A stretch of DNA of 64,000 nt from Thinopyrum elongatum (taxonomy: Eukaryota > Streptophyta > Magnoliopsida > Poales > Poaceae). The position numbers and the translations under genes are program-made. Location: the NCBI GenBank assembly GCA_011799875.1, contig CM022302.1:303873048-303937047 (forward strand), given 5' to 3'. The notes under the pieces were generated by a model, which was given only the letters and a program-made list of their open reading frames with translations, was not told the DNA's origin and did no database searches. Below are positions 33,631-46,003 of the stretch, piece after piece. The first letter of the stretch is position 1, and every line of letters begins with the position of its first letter.

Positions 33631-36600
33631 TGTGGCACCCCGGCTCAGAGAGACCGGGACACCCCGTATCCCAGCCCAAAGATCAAGCCTTCTGGAATAC
33701 GACACTCCTTGGCATAGAACAAATCAGCTCTTATTACAAAAACTCGGGGATACAAGGGTCCCGATATTACAATGGATTACATCAGCCTGGTGACACTACA
33801 CCTGACAGGGTTGCTCTATGCTAGCAGCGGACCAACTCAAAGCAGCGGAATAACTTCTAGCAGCAGCACAATGATGACAGCGATGGACTGCACTCCGCAG
33901 GGACTCTGGCCGAAATGCTATCCTAGCTTGCAAACTTTGGATTCTCGGCAATCAAGCAAACACGGCATGACCTGCAAATTGGCATGACACGTCAGGTGAG
34001 TACTTTGAACGTACTCGCGAGCTCACAGCAACCAAAAGCAATCAAGACAAACAACAGCATGGCATTTACAGGTTAAACAAGGATGAGCATGATACAACTA
34101 GAGCAACATGGCATGTACATGGTGAACAAGATACCGCTAGAACAATATCAAATGAGCATGGCATGAACATGTTACTCATGACGTGAACAATGATGATACT
34201 AACATGCAACATGTTTAAAGATAACACGGACCAACTTACTCTGTTCGGGGGTTATCTCGTAACCACCCTAGATATGCCATTCTTACTTACCATCGTGGTC
34301 ACGGGATCACTTCAATCATTATCAAGAATACCATTGTGATCCTCACAAGATCATCTCACCATTATCAAGAATACCATGGTGAACCTCCCGTGACCACATC
34401 AAGATCAACCAACTTCTTTCCTCAACGAACCAAGGTTGTGTATTAGTCAGATTATTCTTACTATTGACCCATAGTGTTACCTACAATGAACTAGGCCCAT
34501 ATCCACGGGCGCGGCTATCGATAGATTACACACTCTGCAGAGGTTAGTACACTATACCCACACTACGGAACCCAAGGCCTTGTGCTCCCATTCGGGCGGA
34601 CCAACGGCATTTCGACAAAACCGATCTACTACATGACACTCCCCCGGCCACTCTGACCAACTCCCCTTTGGGCTCAGTCCTGGGTGGCCCCGATGTCACC
34701 TCGTGAGACCCTACGGCCACCCTCGTGGCAAAACAAAAACGGTCCCAAACAGGAACAAGAGCGCTCAAACCAAACTTGGGCACACAAGGTTATCACCGCC
34801 TACCGGGCCAAGATAGCGCGCGCACATAACCTTCCCTAGTTGGAGGCACCACCGAGAGGCATGACAATGGACCGCATTAAGGCCTTCCCATAAAGACAAA
34901 TGTTGTTGCACTGGCCATCTCGTCTCGATGGCACTATGACTCAGCTAACCGGTGTTCATGTTTGATTAATGTCCGGTTAAACTTGAAAAGTAAATAGCTA
35001 AGCCATAATAAAGTAACATGATGAAACGACAATGCATATGAGCATGACATCAACATGAGCATGGGTGGGAAGCATAACCACTTAACTTAAGAAGCATTAG
35101 TATCAACAATAATAAAGCACTTAGTCTAATTGATGTAGATGAACATGGCATAACAATGATCATGCATAACACATGTACTTTCTTAACAGACGATAATCAT
35201 ACATCAGATGAATATCACTATTACCGGCATGTACTACTAGCAAGCATGACATACAAGAATAATACTAGCAAGAAACCATATGCTAACAGGGTGCGTGAGA
35301 AAATAGTATGATGAGAAGCCTGGATCCACAAGCGTAACCGAAACAGTAATAACAGTAGTACAGAGCAAAAAATTATCAAATATTCAAGTGGAAAACCATG
35401 GCTACTAGAAATCCATCATGCAAGTGGCTGTATGGCTCGCCTGGGGTGAAGAATACTCCGGGAGAAGTGCGAGGAACTCGCGGAACGATTCGTCAGACAC
35501 GGTTCTCTCTCGGAGGGGGCTAGATAAGGGCAAGGGCAATATGGTAATTTCCAGTATGTGAACACATAGTGAAAATGGTACCAACAGATTGGACTCGACG
35601 AGACGAAGACGTGGGCTTTGGAATTACCTGATTCGGAGTTACGATCGCGAAGATACGGATAGATGAAGTCCAGGGACTAATCTGTAAAAGATTCTTCACA
35701 AACAGGTCCCTGACAGGATAAACAGAAAACGCATTTAGATGAAATACGCCTTCGCTGCGGGAAAGTGCATTTTTAGCCGTAGAAGAACTAGAATACACTT
35801 TTACTAAAGGAAAGGGTATTTGGAGAAAAATATGTTTCCACTTATCTGACGTGGCCCGGGGCTTAGGTCGCTGACGTGTGGGGTCGGGGAAGGACGCGGG
35901 GCCCGCCTAGCCCCTGGCTCAGTTGTCTTGTTCCCCTAGCTACCCCCCCCGGCAAGGGACAGAGCAGAAGCAGGGGAGGGGGACGCGATGCCGGCGACGA
36001 CCCGGCCGGCTCCGGCCAAGGGGAGGGCACCGGCGGGCTCGGGAGGAGGTGTTGCTCCCGCCTGGAGTAGCAGCAGGCGCCGGGGAGGGGCGGAGCAACG
36101 GCGGCCCGTGGCAACAGAGAAGGCGGGCAGGGCGCGGCCAGACTTGGGGTGGTTGCCTCAGGCACTTTGGCAACCAAATCGAGGGGTGGGGGAGGGTCAC
36201 CGGGATCTGGGTGGTCTAGATGTGGAGAGAATTGGAGAGGGGAGGGCTCGGGTGGCCGGATTTGAGTGGTGGTCGGCGGCGGCCGTGGCGTAGAGAGGAG
36301 CAGGCAGCGAGCTCCAGTGGTCGGGGAGGGCAGGGGAGAGAGCTGCGAGGTGCGGAGGACCTCAGCCAAGCTATTTATAGCTGTGGGGGGGCTCTGGAGC
36401 GCTCTAGAGATCTCAGCCGACCGGACAAAGAGGAGCAGAGGAGGTTTGCGTCATGGGCACGGCGATGGTGACTCAACAACGACGAAACAGGAGGGGCAGA
36501 GGAGGGGAAATGACCACACGGTCACGAGCTAGCTCCAGGACACGGCGATGCATTGAGAAGAAGAGGAAGCAGACGAGCACAACGCCGCAGTTAGCCAGAG

Positions 36601-37940
36601 CACATCGGTGTGCATGCCAGCCTCGCAGTCACCATGTGAAATGGTGCACACAGTGCACGCTGATCGGCCAAATCATGTCCAACGTGTAGTCTCTCCAAGC
36701 TAGGTTATCTCAGAGGTGATGGCTCGAAGAAAAACACTGTGGTTAGATGGGAGTGATCACCCGAAGTTTACTGCAGCAAACTTGGCCCATATGGTGAGGT
36801 GAAATGTGATGGTCACTAAGGATCAAAAGATGTTAGATAGTCTTAGGGTAGGAAGGACTATAATGCTGTGAATTTCGAGATGATTAGGACCAATATTTGA
36901 TATAGTTGCTTCACAACTGCCCAAACTGGTCCAGAAAATAAATCATGAAGTAGCACTCACTAGGAGTGTTGGATTGAGCTAAACTTGGCAAAGGGAGGTT
37001 ATTTAGGCATAAGAAGATGTTGTAAAAATGTCATTCCATTTGGACATGCCAAAATGGTACTTCCTTCACAGTGGTCCTCTCTGGACAGAATTGTAGGAAA
37101 ATTTTAGAGAAAAAATGGCTTAATGAAATGATCCCAAATTTGGTGGAGATGAGTGATATGGGCAGGAGCATGTCCTGGTAAATTTTCAGCAAATGAAGTA
37201 ATATAAAATATACTTTCTTCATAATCTAAAAATATTGGAAGAAGCAAAGATTGGATGGTGTGCTCACATAGATTATTAGATAGAGCTGAAAATTGCTGGA
37301 GAGTCATGATATGAGCACATGAACGAGCTTGCAAAATTGCAGCTCATTTGGATACCCCCAGCTGGTACTTCCTTCAACAAGGTTTCCATCTGACAGAAAC
37401 TTTGGAAAATTGCTGAGGAAGATTGGCTAGGCAAATAGAGCTGAATTTTTGGCATTAGTCAATGATATGGATAGAAAGAGTGTCCAAAAAGGTTGGGAGC
37501 AATCAAGAAAAGATAGGTGGCACTTCCTTCACAGAAGGCCACTCTGGACATAAATGAAGAATAAACATTGGTTAATTATTTTTGGACTATGAAAGGGATG
37601 TTTGGACATATTTGGGGCATATATGATCCATACAATTTATGAGAGTTATTTGGGAATTTTGTGGATGACAGAAAGGTAGGTTGCTTCACAACCTAGGGCA
37701 AAAAGGATTATTCCTTTAATATAAAAAGGAATATTCCCAATAAAAAGAATATTAGGATTGGTCCAAGATGGGAAATGACATGATCTTGAGATGGTTTTGG
37801 GGATGACAAGCCACTTGGGAGCCTGAGAAGAGATGATCTTCCCAGGTTTCAGGATCACGAAGCCACAGAAAATCAATTCAAATAAAAAATCCAAAGAAAC
37901 ACAAAAGAAAAAGAAAGGGCCAAAAAATCAGGGTGTGACA
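33631..37940 (-). repeat. 5' LTR of L2 (right)
   Basis: 4310 bp. The motif is at 33996-34016, the GC-rich block at about 35860-36350, and the TATA box CTATAAATAG at 36371-36380 (sense strand minus). It is collinear with the left LTR with scattered substitutions and small indels. Confidence 0.85.
33996..34016 (-). promoter_or_regulatory. Shared GAGTAC..GTACTC inverted motif, L2 right LTR
   Basis: The plus strand begins gtgagtactttgaacgtact and ends in c. The loop differs by one base from the left LTR copy while both arms are unchanged. Confidence 0.6.
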
Positions 37941-38375
37941 GTTCGGAGGTGAAACATTCAGCCCCTATCTTTCTCTGTGTTCGGCGGATCATATTTGTTC
38001 TAAAAATATGCTTTGAGTGTTAGCAATCATGGAAGACTATATGATAGTTGAGTATGTGGAATTTGCTAAAATCAAAGCTCTTACATAGACCCTTCCTAAA
38101 CTAAGATGAATTGCAATTGTTTGATGACTGAGAACGTAGTTTGTTAGTTTTCAAGAAAGTTTGCGGTCTATACTTCAATATGTGAAAAGCTTGTTACTTG
38201 ATCATGAGAAGTTTTATGAGATGAGCTACTATTTATGATATATATTGATGCTAGAAAAAGTGTTTGGAACTATCATTGATCAAATTTATGAACTATGCAA
38301 GCATTCACACTTCATAAATTATTTCTTTTATCATTTACCTACTCGAGGACGAGCAGGAATTATGCTTGCGAATGT
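37941..38375 (+). repeat. Internal region of S, last piece before the 3' LTR
   Basis: Non-coding, ending with ctcgaggacgagcaggaatt about 22 bp before the LTR. That block is typical of Sabrina/WHAM elements just upstream of the 3' LTR and includes the purine-rich priming site. Confidence 0.7.
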
Positions 38376-38942
38376 TGATACGTCTCCAACGTATCTATAA
38401 TTTATGAAGTATTCATGCCATGTTTACAACAATTTTATATGGTTTTGGTATGATTTGATTAGAACTAACCCGGACTGACACTGTTTTCAGTAGAACTACC
38501 GTGGTGTCGTTTTTTGTGCAGAAATAAAAGTTCTCGGAATGGGCTGAAAATTTACGGTGATTTTTTATGTACAAAAAGAGACCCCCGAAGCACAAGAGCT
38601 GGGCCAGGAAGTGGACGAGGAGGCCACAAGCCCTCTAGGCGCGCCCTACCCCCCAGGGAGGGTGCTCCGGGCTTGTGGGCACCTCGGGCACCCCCTTGAC
38701 ATGAGCCCGATGCGAAAAATTCTTATAAATACCCAAACCACCGAAAATAACCCTAGATCGGAAGTTTCGCCACCACAAGCCTCTGTAGCCATGAAAAATC
38801 AATCTAGGCCCTCTCCGGCACCCTGCTGGAGGGGGCCATCATCATTGGAGGCCATTGAGGAGGAAGCCGGAGGGGGCCATCATCACCATGGAGGCCAAGG
38901 ACCAGAGGGAGAACCTCTCCCCATCTAAGGGGGAGGCCATGG
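38376..38942 (+). repeat. 3' LTR of S, truncated
   Basis: Begins TGATACGTCTCCAACG and follows the 5' LTR closely, including a TATAAATA box (38725-38732). Identity stops after gggaggccatgga at about 38942, so the last 960 bp or so of LTR is missing. Confidence 0.8.
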
Positions 38943-39546
38943 ACGGAGACAACAACAATGGAGCGGGCGGCACGGGCACGCAGCTCCCGCCTCCTCCGTG
39001 CACCGGCGAGCACAGCCTTCGGAGCAACACAGCCCGGTCAGGCACGAGCCGAGATCCTCCCGCTTCAGTGACTACGGCAGCGGCGAGGGAGACGACGTCG
39101 AAGCGCGCGCCGCGCCCATCACGAGGTGGCTGCAACGTGACTCCGAGCGGCGTCGCTGATCATGTGTAGCAGCGCCCGCACGGCAAATCACCCGTCGATC
39201 ATGCACCAGATCCTCAGGTGCCACCCCCGCCACGCCAACTTGTTGCTGCCCTTGCGGTGCGGCACCAAGATCGTAATGGCGCTCCTGCTTGCTTTGCCAG
39301 GAGTCGAGTGACGTCACGATCTTCGCTCTCCAACATGCCTTCAATGGTAACAAAAGTGATGGCGCGAGCCCAGCTGCTATTAAATTTCCCTACAACAATA
39401 GATAAGATGGATGAACGGGTGACCACCATTCAGAGTTTGATTGGGTTACAAACCCCAGCTGGCGGAGCCCTCGTGATGCCCACAAACTGCACCAGTAGCT
39501 CACAACGATGGCCATGTTGTGGGTGGTGCGCCAACAGTGCAGTCAC
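38943..39546. other. Unassigned GC-rich segment between S and D
   Basis: Starts where the S LTR breaks off and ends at the D LTR start (TGGTACGTC). Plus-strand frames are partly open (to 39169 and 39218-39571) but show no recognised domain. Composition and lack of AT-rich LTR text suggest a coding fragment of another element or a captured gene piece. No terminal repeats are visible. Confidence 0.4.
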
Positions 39547-40718
39547 TGGTACGTCTCCAACGTATCTATAATATATTATTGTTCCATGCTGTTATATTGT
39601 CAATCTTGGATGTTTTATATTCATTTTATATCAACTTTATATCATTTTTTGGCACTAACCTATTGACATAGTGCCTAGTGCCAGTTTCTATTTTTTTTCT
39701 TGTTTTTACTTCGCAGAATATCAGTACCAAACGAAGTCCAAATGCCACGAAACTTTTTGGAAAAAAATTTCTGCCCAGAAGACAACTTGGGAGCCAAGGA
39801 AGTACCGTAGGGGAGGCCCGTGGGGCCCACAAGGCACCAGGGCGCGCTCGAGGCCCCTAGCGCACCCTGGTGGGTAGTGGGGCCCACAGGCCCCCTCTCC
39901 AGCACCTCTCAGCTCTATAAATACCCAAATATTCCAGAAACCCCAGAGCAGTCCAGAGATCAGAGTGTCCACCCCTGCAAGTTCCAGAACCACGAGATCC
40001 AATCTAGAGGCCATTTACGGCACCTTGCCGGAGGGGGAAACGATCACGGAGGGGTTCATCATCCTGATTGGTGCTCCTCCGATGATGCGTGAGTAGTTTT
40101 ACCACAGACCTACGGGTCCGTAGGCAGTAGCTAGATGGCTTCTTCTCTATTTTTGATTCTCAATACAATGTTCTCCTTGATGTAATGACTTTTTGCGGTG
40201 TGTTTGTTAGGATCCGATGAATTGTGAGTTTATGATCAGATCTATCTATGAATATTATTTGAGTCTTTGTTGAACTCTTATATGCATGATTGTTATAGCC
40301 TCGTATTTCTTCTCCGAAACTTTGGTTTGGTTTGGCCAACTAGATTGATTTTTCTTTCCATGGGAAGAGGTGCTTTGTGATGGGTTCGATCTTGCGGTGC
40401 TCAATCTCAGTGACAGAAAGAGACATGACACACATGTATTGTTGCTATTAAGGATAAAAAGATGGGGTCTATTCCTATATGAATAGATCTTTTCTAAATC
40501 ATGTCATCGTTCTTATTGCATTACTCCGTTTCTTCATGAACTTAATACACTAGATGCATGCTGGATAGAGGTCAATGTGTGGAGTAATAGTAGTAGATGC
40601 AGGCAGGAGTCGGTCTACTAATCTTGGATGTGATTCCTATATACATGATCATTGCCTTGGATATCGCCATAATTATTTGCTTTTCTGTCAATTGCCCAAA
40701 AGTAATTTGTTTACCCAC
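39547..40718 (+). repeat. 5' LTR of D, first part
   Basis: Begins TGGTACGTCTCCAACG. A TATAAATA box lies at 39916-39923, followed by a leader with the 'cggcaccttgccggaggggg' block typical of these LTRs. Interrupted after cccac (40714-40718), the TSD of element F. Confidence 0.8.
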
Positions 40719-41169
40719 TGAGGGAGTCATGGACTAAAGGGTCCTAGGGACGACAGCCCATCGTACGTGGGCCGGACTGGTGAAGCCGTATATTGGCAGG
40801 AGATCTATGAAGCCGTGGTGTGCCCTCCAAGTCAAGAAGACGCAGTATCTCTTTAAACCCTTGTTGTAATCTATCTTTGGTAACCCTAACCCTATCGGTG
40901 TCTATATAAACCGAGGGTGGTAGTCATTAGGGTTCGAGCTACATTCATTACCTCATAGCCTTAGGGTTAGCTCATGCAGTTCTTGAGGTAGATCTACTCT
41001 GTAAACCACATCATACATCTAATATAATCAAGCAGGACGTAGGGTATTACCTCTTTGAGAGGGCCCGAACCTGGGTAAACACTGTGTTCGTCGTCCCTTG
41101 TTACCCATCAACCCTAGATCCACAGCTCGGGACCCCCTACCCCGAGGTCTGCCGGTTTTGCCACCGACA
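40719..41169 (+). repeat. 5' LTR of F
   Basis: TGAGGGAGTCATGG to CCACCGACA. A TATA box (tctatataaacc) lies at 40901-40912. The conserved block aatcaagcaggacgtagggt and 'ggcccgaacctgggtaaac' lie in the transcribed half; similar blocks occur in the minus-strand LTRs of C and at 5146-5345. Confidence 0.9.
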
Positions 41170-41188
41170 TTGGTGCTTTCATTGAGAG
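41170..41188 (+). other. Primer-binding site region of F
   Basis: TTGGTGCTTTCATTGAGAG directly follows the LTR. It is the conserved start of the internal region in this family and the expected tRNA primer site; the tRNA was not identified. Confidence 0.65.
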
Positions 41189-41216
41189 TTCCGCCGTAGG
41201 GTCGCCCAAAGGATCG

Positions 41217-43750
41217 ATGGCTTGCCTGATCATAGTAGAAGGCATCAGATCCGGGGACTTCTTCGTCGCCGGTCAACTCTTTGCGTTCGGCAGCATTGTA
41301 CTGCACGCCGACCCGACTGGTCGTTTGGATCAGATCAACAACTTCGCCCCCGAACATCGAATTCGATTCGGCAACCTGGAATATGTGGCGTACTCACGGG
41401 GCGATCTGGTCTTCACCGGACTCACTACCCCTTCCCGCACTCAAGCATGCCTCGTTGTGCCCACCCCGGAGTCTCCCTCCAATCCGATCTACGGATCGGC
41501 TCCAGCAGCTTCGAGCCAGGAAAGCTCCGCCTCGAGCGGCGGCCAAACTCCACCTTCGCCCGAACCCGTCATGTTGGCAGAGGACTTATCCCCGACCTTT
41601 GAGGCAGGATCTGGAGGCAGAAGCCAAGAGTCAATCTCGGCCGAACCGTTCCTCCACAATGCCCACCTAGCCGTGAGCTCCCACGATGAAGTGACGGCCA
41701 ATGGCCAGGAATTACGCCCGACCTGAAGCAACTCAATCTCAAACCACGGCATGGAACCCACACGCAGGGATCAAAATCCGTCCTTGACTTCCGATGACTG
41801 TCCAGACCCAATTGAGGATCTGGTTCCACACCCCGAGCTTAGCTCGGCCTGTAGAAATCAAGTACTGGCTAGGGCATTGACTGCCCCCGTTACAACGGGA
41901 TCTGGCTCAGAGCCCTCGAGTTCGGCGACCCTCGCTATGATAAACGAGGCGTTGAACCAAATTCAGAAAATGACTATCCAGGAGGACCTCTCCCCCGCTC
42001 ACGATCGTCAACCCGTCGAGGCGTACTATAGGGAATTTTGCGTCCCACCCACCACCCACTTGGTAGCCACTATCGATGATTTAACCGATATGCTAGACTA
42101 TAATTCGGAGAATACCGAATACATGGACGAGGGGGACGGAGCCACGGCTAATGCCGATGTTGCCCCCCCCCCCTCCCGTCACCGGCCGCTGGTCGGCCAC
42201 TTCCACCTAAGACATTTACATGGTGGACACCCCCAAAGACGACGACGGCACTCCCAATCAGGACAGAGGCAAGCCCAGAGATGAGCTGCCCAAACGCCAA
42301 AAATAGCGCCGTCGATCAAAGCCACGTCGAAGCCATGCGAGCAACATGGACTCAGCGAAGAACGACACCGTAAATAATACGGATGACCTCGCCTGAGACA
42401 CAGCCTTCGAACATCATCAGGATGACCCCGTGGGGCAGGAGGACCCGCTCAATTCAGAAAACCCCAACAACTCCAAGGATAGCAACTACCTCCCACTCTC
42501 TGAAGAGGAGGCCAGTCTTGGGGACGATGATTTCATCGTCCCCGAAGACCCTCTGGAGCAGGAACGGTTCAAGCGGAGGCTTCTAGCCAATGCCCACAGC
42601 CTAAAGAAACAAACACGCAAAATCAAAGCCGAACAGGACACCCTCAACGACCGATGGACCAAAGTCCTAGCTCTAGAAGAAGGGTATGGCCGCGAACTGC
42701 CAACCAGGAGTTACCCCAAGAGAAGGCTATTGCCCCAGTTCGATGACGAGGCCATTGAGCCAACACGCCCGACGTACACAAACACCGAACAGCCGGACCG
42801 CCCCCCTAGAGGGCGGGACAGGGAAGCTGATGAGGCCGAACACCCAACCGCCCCACCTCGCCGTCACGGCAAGGATCAAGTGCGGCCTACTTACGAGTAC
42901 GACCTCCGCCATGACCTAGATGCTCATAGTGGCCGTACCAGGTCCATCTACGGACCCAGAGAGGACCCGCCAGCTTACCGGGAAGGATACTATGATCGGT
43001 TAAACCGAAGCGATAGAATCCGGGAGCAACAGCAGGCCTAGAGGGCCAAGGACCTCAGACGCGATGTAGCCCGAATTTAGGGCGCCGCACACCCCCTGTG
43101 TTTTACAGAGAGGATGATGCAACACCAATTCCCGAAAGGCTTCAAGCCCGTGAACATCGAATCATATGACAGAACCACAGATCCAGCCGTATGGATAGAG
43201 GATTTCCTCCTCCACATACACATGGCGCGAGGAGATGACCTACACGCCATTAAATATCTGCAGCTAAAGCTTAAAGGTCCAGCTCAACACTGGTTGAACA
43301 GCCTTCCCAAAGACTCTATCGGCTACTGGGAAGAGCTCGAGGACGCTTTTCGAGCAAACTTTCAGGGCACCTACGTTAGGCCTTCGAACGCCGACGACCT
43401 AAATCGCATCACACAACAACCCGGAGAGTCTGCCAGACAATTTTGGAACCGATTCCTAACTAAGAAAAGCCAGATAGTCGACTACCTGGATGCCGAAGCC
43501 TTGGCTGCCTTCAAGCATAGTGTCAAGGATGAATGGCTCGTCCGACAGCTCGGCCAGGACAAACCAAGAACTATGGCAACCCTTACTTCCTTCATGACCC
43601 GCTTTTGAGCGGGCGAGGACAGTTGGCTTGCTCGCAAGAACACCAACCCAAACACACCTGGTACCTCCAAGGTCTGGGACGGAAATGGCAAGCCCCGACG
43701 CAGCAAGAATAGACGTCGCCACAATGACGGCGAGGGCGAGGATACGGCAG
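41217..43750 (+). pseudogene. gag of element F (broken)
   Basis: Open pieces at 41217-41726, 41751-42284, 42430-43041 and 43114-43608 are separated by stops and one frame change between about 42284 and 42430. The last open piece carries the plant retrotransposon Gag domain: AVWIEDFLLHIHMARGDDL, then LKLKGPAQHWLNSLP, the YWEELEDAFRANFQGTY region, and an ARQFWNRFL segment. Gag builds the virus-like particle. A TGA at 43606-43608 sits where relatives have FCAGEDSWLA. No clean zinc knuckle is seen; the following 500 bp is rich in stops. It cannot make a full Gag as it stands. Confidence 0.8.
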
Positions 43751-44204
43751 TAAATGCCGGATTCTGAAACCAGAAGTTCAGACCCTGAAAGAAAGCCTCT
43801 AAAGGCAATAATGATGGCTTGTCTAGACTGGACTTAATTCTGGACAGGCCTTGTCAGATCCACGGCACATCAGAGAAGCCCGCCACCACTCCAACCGAAA
43901 TTGTTGGGTGATCAAACAGGCCGGCAAACTCAAGCCGATTACTCGGGCAAAAGCCCATGAAGCGAGGACGATGATGAGCCCCACAGGCCGAATAGTGGAG
44001 GCCAGAAACCCTTCCCTTCCGAGGTCAAGACAGTAAACATGATACGCAACCCACATACCGAAGAATGAGAGGAAGCGAGCGCTACGAGACGTATACTCAG
44101 TTGAGCCAGTAGCGCCGAAGTTCAATCCATGGTCAGCTTGCCCGATCACGTTTGATGGCAGGGATCATCCCACCAGCATACGCCATGAAGGGTCCGCAGC
44201 CCTA

Positions 44205-44753
44205 GTGCTAGACGCCATCATTGATGGATTCCACCTCACTAGATTCCTAATGGACGGAGGAAGCAGCCTCAATCTGATATACGAAGATAAAGTGAGGAAA
44301 ATGGGGATCGATCCATCAAGGATTAAACCCAGTAACACCACCTTTAAGGGGGTCATTCCGGGAGTGGAGGCCCACTGCATGGGCACCGCGATGCTTGAAG
44401 TAGTGTTCGGATCCCCGGATAACTTCCGAAGCGAGGACTTGATCTTTGATATTGCACCTTTTCGCAGTGGCTATCACGCCCTCGTCGGCCGAACAGCATT
44501 CGCCAAATTCAATACCATTCCGCATTACGCCTACCTCAAGTTGAAGATGCCTGGCCCCTCGGGCGTCATAACTATCAATGGCAACACGGAACGCTCACTT
44601 CAAACCAACGATCACACTGCGTCCCTAGCGGCCGAAGACCACACCGGCGCATATAGGCCCGGATGCCGACCCGCCATAAAGGCCGGTGACAATAGCAAAC
44701 GGGTTCGAACCCATTCCCCATCATGGGAACCCGCATGCGTTCATCGCAAATAG
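44205..44753 (+). pseudogene. Aspartic protease and pol stub of element F
   Basis: Open for 182 residues. The protease motif FLMDGGSSLNLIY is near the N-terminus, with the usual second half (HALVGRTAFAKFNTIPHYAYLKLKMPG, broken here by position only) and an ITING segment that normally leads to RT. The frame ends at 44753 and no RT motif follows. The active-site loop DGGS differs from classical DTG/DSG, as is common in Tat-type relatives. Upstream Gag is in another frame, so a Gag-protease protein is not made from this copy. Confidence 0.75.
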
Positions 44754-45999
44754 GGATACGTGCCCCACAGCATGCCCACATTCTTCACGCTCTACGTGCC
44801 TCGTTAGCACAACTTCGCACACAAAATACCATGGGCAGTCATGAGGCATATATCAATAAATCCGAAGTGCATGTTCGGTTAAACCAAACTTCTGAATTAC
44901 TTCATCTTCGGACGACCCGGGGACCAATTCCGGATACCCCCAAGCATAAAGCTTCATCAGCTGGGTCCTCACCCATTAAGGTCTCATCGAAGGTCCCAAC
45001 CCCCACCTATCAGAAGCAAAGGCGCAGACGTGCAGCAGGGTACAGTGAAGGCTTCAACTCACACATCAAGGCCCTGCGTCAACCTTTACTCTGTAAACTT
45101 TCTTTTTCTTTTACAAGTATTGCCTTCACAGTTTGAATTGTACGGATAGACATCCCGAGCTTACGAAAAATAGTAAAAATACCCTTTATGGTGTTCGGAT
45201 ATCCGCATCCTGCGATTTGTCTATTCCCTTTCCAATTCTCCCCTCGCTCTTCGAACAGCTCGGCATGAAAATATATTAACTAGTCAAGAGTTAGATTTAT
45301 ATATCAGCTCAATATCTTCAAGTCCGGCACCGCTTTCTGCTAGGTGTTCGGCGTCTCGGATATTGCACTATATGCATCTGTTTTGAACTATGTCTTTGGT
45401 CAATAGTTTGGTTGCCCAGCTCCAGTGTTTGCCTCTTATGTTTCGCACATTCGGCTAAGAGGGCAAAGGGAGAACCCCTGCGATTGTACTTCTGGTTTGC
45501 CCGGTCAAGTACCTCAGGAGGAAAAAGTCGAAAACTGACCGTCATAGTAAGCGCGAATTGGTCTGCGATCCGATGATGAGGTTTGACTCTAAAAATCGTT
45601 GGCGATTTCGCCATGTCACACGAAGGGTTCGTCTTAACACAAACCATGTGATCAGAAAGGGCAGGTTTCGATCCCCAAGTACATCACAATACACTGGGGG
45701 CTAGTCCCTAGTCCCCACCGTCAAGCTCCTACGGCTAAGTGAAAGCAATAAAACCGAATAGCCCGATTGCCTGGTTTCGCTCCCGCACTACCGCCTCCGA
45801 GCACCAAGACTTTGGCTAAGGGTAACAGTGCGGAGAAAAAACACCCCTCGTGATATTCACTTGGGGGCTGAAGCCGACGACTGGTAGCTTTCAGAATAAA
45901 CACACGGCCACACAGGAGTCAAAATTAAATCATGACAATATAAAACAAGTCAGGCAGATGCATAATAAAGCATAAGGTCCACTTGATACAAACTTAAAC
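44754..45999. other. Non-coding gap of F where RT, RNase H and integrase would lie
   Basis: About 1.25 kb with no long ORF and no pol motif on either strand. It joins the protease stub to the 3' end of the antisense gene. An autonomous Tat element would have about 3.5 kb of pol here. Confidence 0.6.
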
Positions 46000-46003
46000 A
46001 CAA

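Larger units (their letters stand above)
26035..37940 (-). mobile_element. Element L2: LARD-like retrotransposon with 4.3-kb LTRs
   Basis: Flanked by the perfect TSD gttcg (26030-26034 and 37941-37945). LTRs are 26035-30359 (4325 bp) and 33631-37940 (4310 bp), with a 3.3-kb internal region. On the minus strand it starts TGTCACACC and ends GTGCCACA. The polypurine tract lies beside the left LTR, and the PBS TGGTATCAGAGCAGG beside the right LTR. The first 180 bp of the two LTRs differ at roughly 9% by eye, so this is an older insertion than L1. No RT or integrase was found. Confidence 0.88.
10642..38942 (+). mobile_element. Element S: Sabrina-like (Athila-type) non-coding LTR retrotransposon, nested
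   Basis: The 5' LTR (10642-12168), PBS, non-coding internal pieces (12196-14262, 24935-26034, 37941-38375) and a truncated 3' LTR (38376 to about 38942) are in the same orientation. Both LTRs open TGATACGTCTCCAACG and are nearly identical over the first 270 bp. It sits in the coiled-coil part of the B antisense gene. Internal DNA after removing the insertions is about 3.6 kb and has no gag or pol, so this is a non-autonomous derivative. The name is from recognition of the LTR start and is tentative. Confidence 0.8.

Noticed and set aside
14263..37940. Calling L1 and L2 Sukkula
   Set aside because: Size and lack of pol fit a LARD, but the LTR ends do not match what I recall of Sukkula; family left open.
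39626..40092. Short ORFs in the D LTR
   Set aside because: Inside LTR sequence around the TATA box, on both strands, with no domain.
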